Shown here: piece by piece, positions 60,331 to 61,578 of the stretch
How positions within the stretch are numbered: the first letter of the stretch is position 1
Layout of the letters: each line of letters opens with the position of its first letter
Assembly (NCBI GenBank): GCA_030615745.1
Contig: JAUWYR010000010.1
Span: 1 to 61,578 of the forward strand
Direction: 5' to 3'
DNA length: 61,578 nt
DNA from: Candidatus Zixiibacteriota bacterium
GTDB lineage: Bacteria; Zixibacteria; MSB-5A5; SM23-73-2
Position numbers and translations under genes: made by a program
Notes under the pieces: model-generated
Seen by the model: the letters and a program-made list of their open reading frames with translations, nothing else
Database searches by the model: none
What the model was told of the DNA's origin: nothing

Positions 60331-61578
60331 ATGGTAGCTAAAAAAAAGCTTTCTATTCTAAGTGTTTTCATTTTGATAATTCTGTTTCCTTTTTCACAGG
60401 CTTTGGGCTGGGATCAGGGGGCCTGCCCGGCCAGGGATTTCTCGAACAGATGGGAGAAATTAAAACAGGGGCTTTTATCAAAAAGAGCTCTGTTAGAAAA
60501 TAAAGGTTACACTCCAAAAGAGATTTTAAAAAAGCGTCTCGATTTTATTCGGATTCCAGAGAAAAGAAGAGGTGTTTCTATAAATAAGATTAGTAAAGCT
60601 TTTTTTCCAACGATTGATTTTATGAATATATCAGATTTTCAAATAAATCAAGAAGAAGATTCTTCAACTTTTGAGCAATTTTTACCCTCTGTTTTTGTTT
60701 TCAAAGATCACAGTTATCTTTTAGTATGGGAAGACGAAAGGAACGGAGATTGGGATCTGTTCTGCCAGAAAATCGATTCTTCTGGTGCATTTGTAGGTAC
60801 AAATACAAAAATAGTTTCAGACTCTTTGTTTTCAGACCAGATTCAGCCTGATCTGGCAAGAATTGGTGATTCGAGCTTTGTTCTGGTATGGATAGATGGA
60901 GCCGAGTTAGATTTATATCTCCAGCTTTTTAATCCTGATTTAACTTCAATAACAGAAAAAATCGAAGTTAGCCAAGGTGTTTGTTTCTCTCCTGAAGTTG
61001 CTTGTTTTGATGATTCGACTTTTGTGGTTGTCTGGAAGGATGAAAGCGATGATATTTACGCAAGGAGATTTAATTTTTCAGGAATCCCTTTTAGTCCAAG
61101 TTTCAAAGTGAATGATTCAAGTGAAGAATGGAGAGTTTCTCCTTCAGTTGATGTTCAATCTGACAGCGGTTTTGTGGTGGTATGGGAGGATTACAGAGAC
61201 TCAGATGCAGACATATACTTTCAGAGATTCAACTACTCAGGGAGCAAAATAGACACAAATATCCTCGCTAACTCTGATCTGGGTGATGAGGACCAATACC
61301 AGCCAGAAGTTTCTTTTGGGAAAGATGGTGGGTTTATGATAAGCTGGGTGGATACCAGAAATGATAATCCCGACATTTATGCAAAGATATTTTTATGGGA
61401 TGGGACAGTTAAAAAGCCAGATTTCAAAGTGAACACTGATTTGGGCTCTGATTATCAGTGGGACCCTTGTGTGGGTTCATATTCTGAAGGGAAATATGTA
61501 GTTTGTTGGACCGATTTAAGGGATGGGTGGGCAATTTACAATCAAATTTTTGATACTGCGGGAACTCGTGTGGGAATT
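60331..61578 (+). CDS. Secreted repeat protein, 3' end beyond the window
   Basis: 416 residues are present and the frame is open to the last base. A signal peptide (LSILSVFILIILFPFSQALG) is followed by GACPARDF, encoded by a copy of the CCTGCCCGGCCAGG element (60421-60437) at the start of the mature protein. From about residue 120 come repeats of roughly 50 residues with FVVVWEDYRDSDADIYFQRF, FMISWVDTRNDNPDIYAKIF and YVVCWTDLRDGWAIYNQIF, a propeller-like family often found in secreted proteins of candidate phyla, frequently with a sorting domain at the end. The ribosome site is GGAAGAAG. Confidence 0.75.
   Translation, partial: MVAKKKLSILSVFILIILFPFSQALGWDQGACPARDFSNRWEKLKQGLLSKRALLENKGYTPKEILKKRLDFIRIPEKRRGVSINKISKAFFPTIDFMNISDFQINQEEDSSTFEQFLPSVFVFKDHSYLLVWEDERNGDWDLFCQKIDSSGAFVGTNTKIVSDSLFSDQIQPDLARIGDSSFVLVWIDGAELDLYLQLFNPDLTSITEKIEVSQGVCFSPEVACFDDSTFVVVWKDESDDIYARRFNFSGIPFSPSFKVNDSSEEWRVSPSVDVQSDSGFVVVWEDYRDSDADIYFQRFNYSGSKIDTNILANSDLGDEDQYQPEVSFGKDGGFMISWVDTRNDNPDIYAKIFLWDGTVKKPDFKVNTDLGSDYQWDPCVGSYSEGKYVVCWTDLRDGWAIYNQIFDTAGTRVGI

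Overview
The window reads as about 61.6 kb of chromosome, AT-rich and using the standard code, from an uncultured-type bacterium of the Fibrobacterota-Chlorobiota-Bacteroidota (FCB) neighbourhood; Zixibacteria or a related candidate phylum is my best guess, not a proof. The clues are a secreted protein with a Por-type (T9SS-like) C-terminal sorting domain, beta-propeller proteins ending in dockerin-like pairs with the signature DVIYLANYLLKGG, a DUF5916 outer-membrane protein, and heavily palindromic, repeat-rich intergenic DNA.

Layout. 0-12.5 kb: housekeeping and stress genes (S9 peptidase, ACT-domain protein, P5C dehydrogenase, MFS transporter, pyruvate kinase C-domain protein, PDZ protein, M48 lipoprotein, LonB-like protease, MscS channel). 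12.6-30.0 kb: a phage-derived head and lysis cassette (portal, large terminase, maturation protease fused to a DNA ligase, capsid, connector and fibre-like proteins, M15 endolysin, holin-like protein) with no recognisable integrase, replication, tail tube or tape-measure gene. 30.2-31.5 kb: a DUF2283 toxin/antitoxin-like pair and a decayed dockerin gene. 31.7-32.0 kb: a sigma-54 promoter driving a short structured RNA with its own terminator. 32-44 kb: SpoIIE phosphatase, NSS symporter with a small subunit, sorting-domain protein, truncated alanine symporter, nitrilase-type amidohydrolase, permease, and two tandemly duplicated propeller-dockerin proteins. 44-50 kb: SbcD-SbcC and an AIPR-type phage-defence gene inside near-perfect 98-bp direct repeats. 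50-55 kb: a regulatory island (WYL regulator, NtrC-like regulator with a damaged P-loop, second WYL regulator, stand-alone histidine-kinase dimerisation domain). 55-57.4 kb: EF-P with an atypical tip loop, RNase HIII, eIF2B-like protein. 57.5 kb to the end: DUF5916 protein and the 5' part of a secreted repeat protein.

The strongest candidate for something new is the phage-derived cassette with its 734-residue fusion: HK97-type maturation protease, nucleotidyltransferase-like segment, complete ATP-dependent DNA ligase core and LigD-type phosphoesterase-like domain. Since maturation proteases act inside the procapsid, the fusion would place an end-joining ligase inside the particle with the DNA. 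Host-type heptamer repeats run through the cassette and a sigma-54 promoter sits inside it, which suggests long residence and host control, as in a domesticated prophage or gene-transfer-agent-like element.

Two themes tie the window together. Three near-consensus sigma-54 promoters are present (17.55 kb minus strand, 31.81 kb, 53.23 kb), the last two with an adjacent ACTTAA-type palindrome. The intergenic DNA holds degenerate 7-bp tandem arrays of several sequence families, and the stop codons of at least six genes lie in them; two small nomadic elements, one of them inserted in frame in proteins, are also present.
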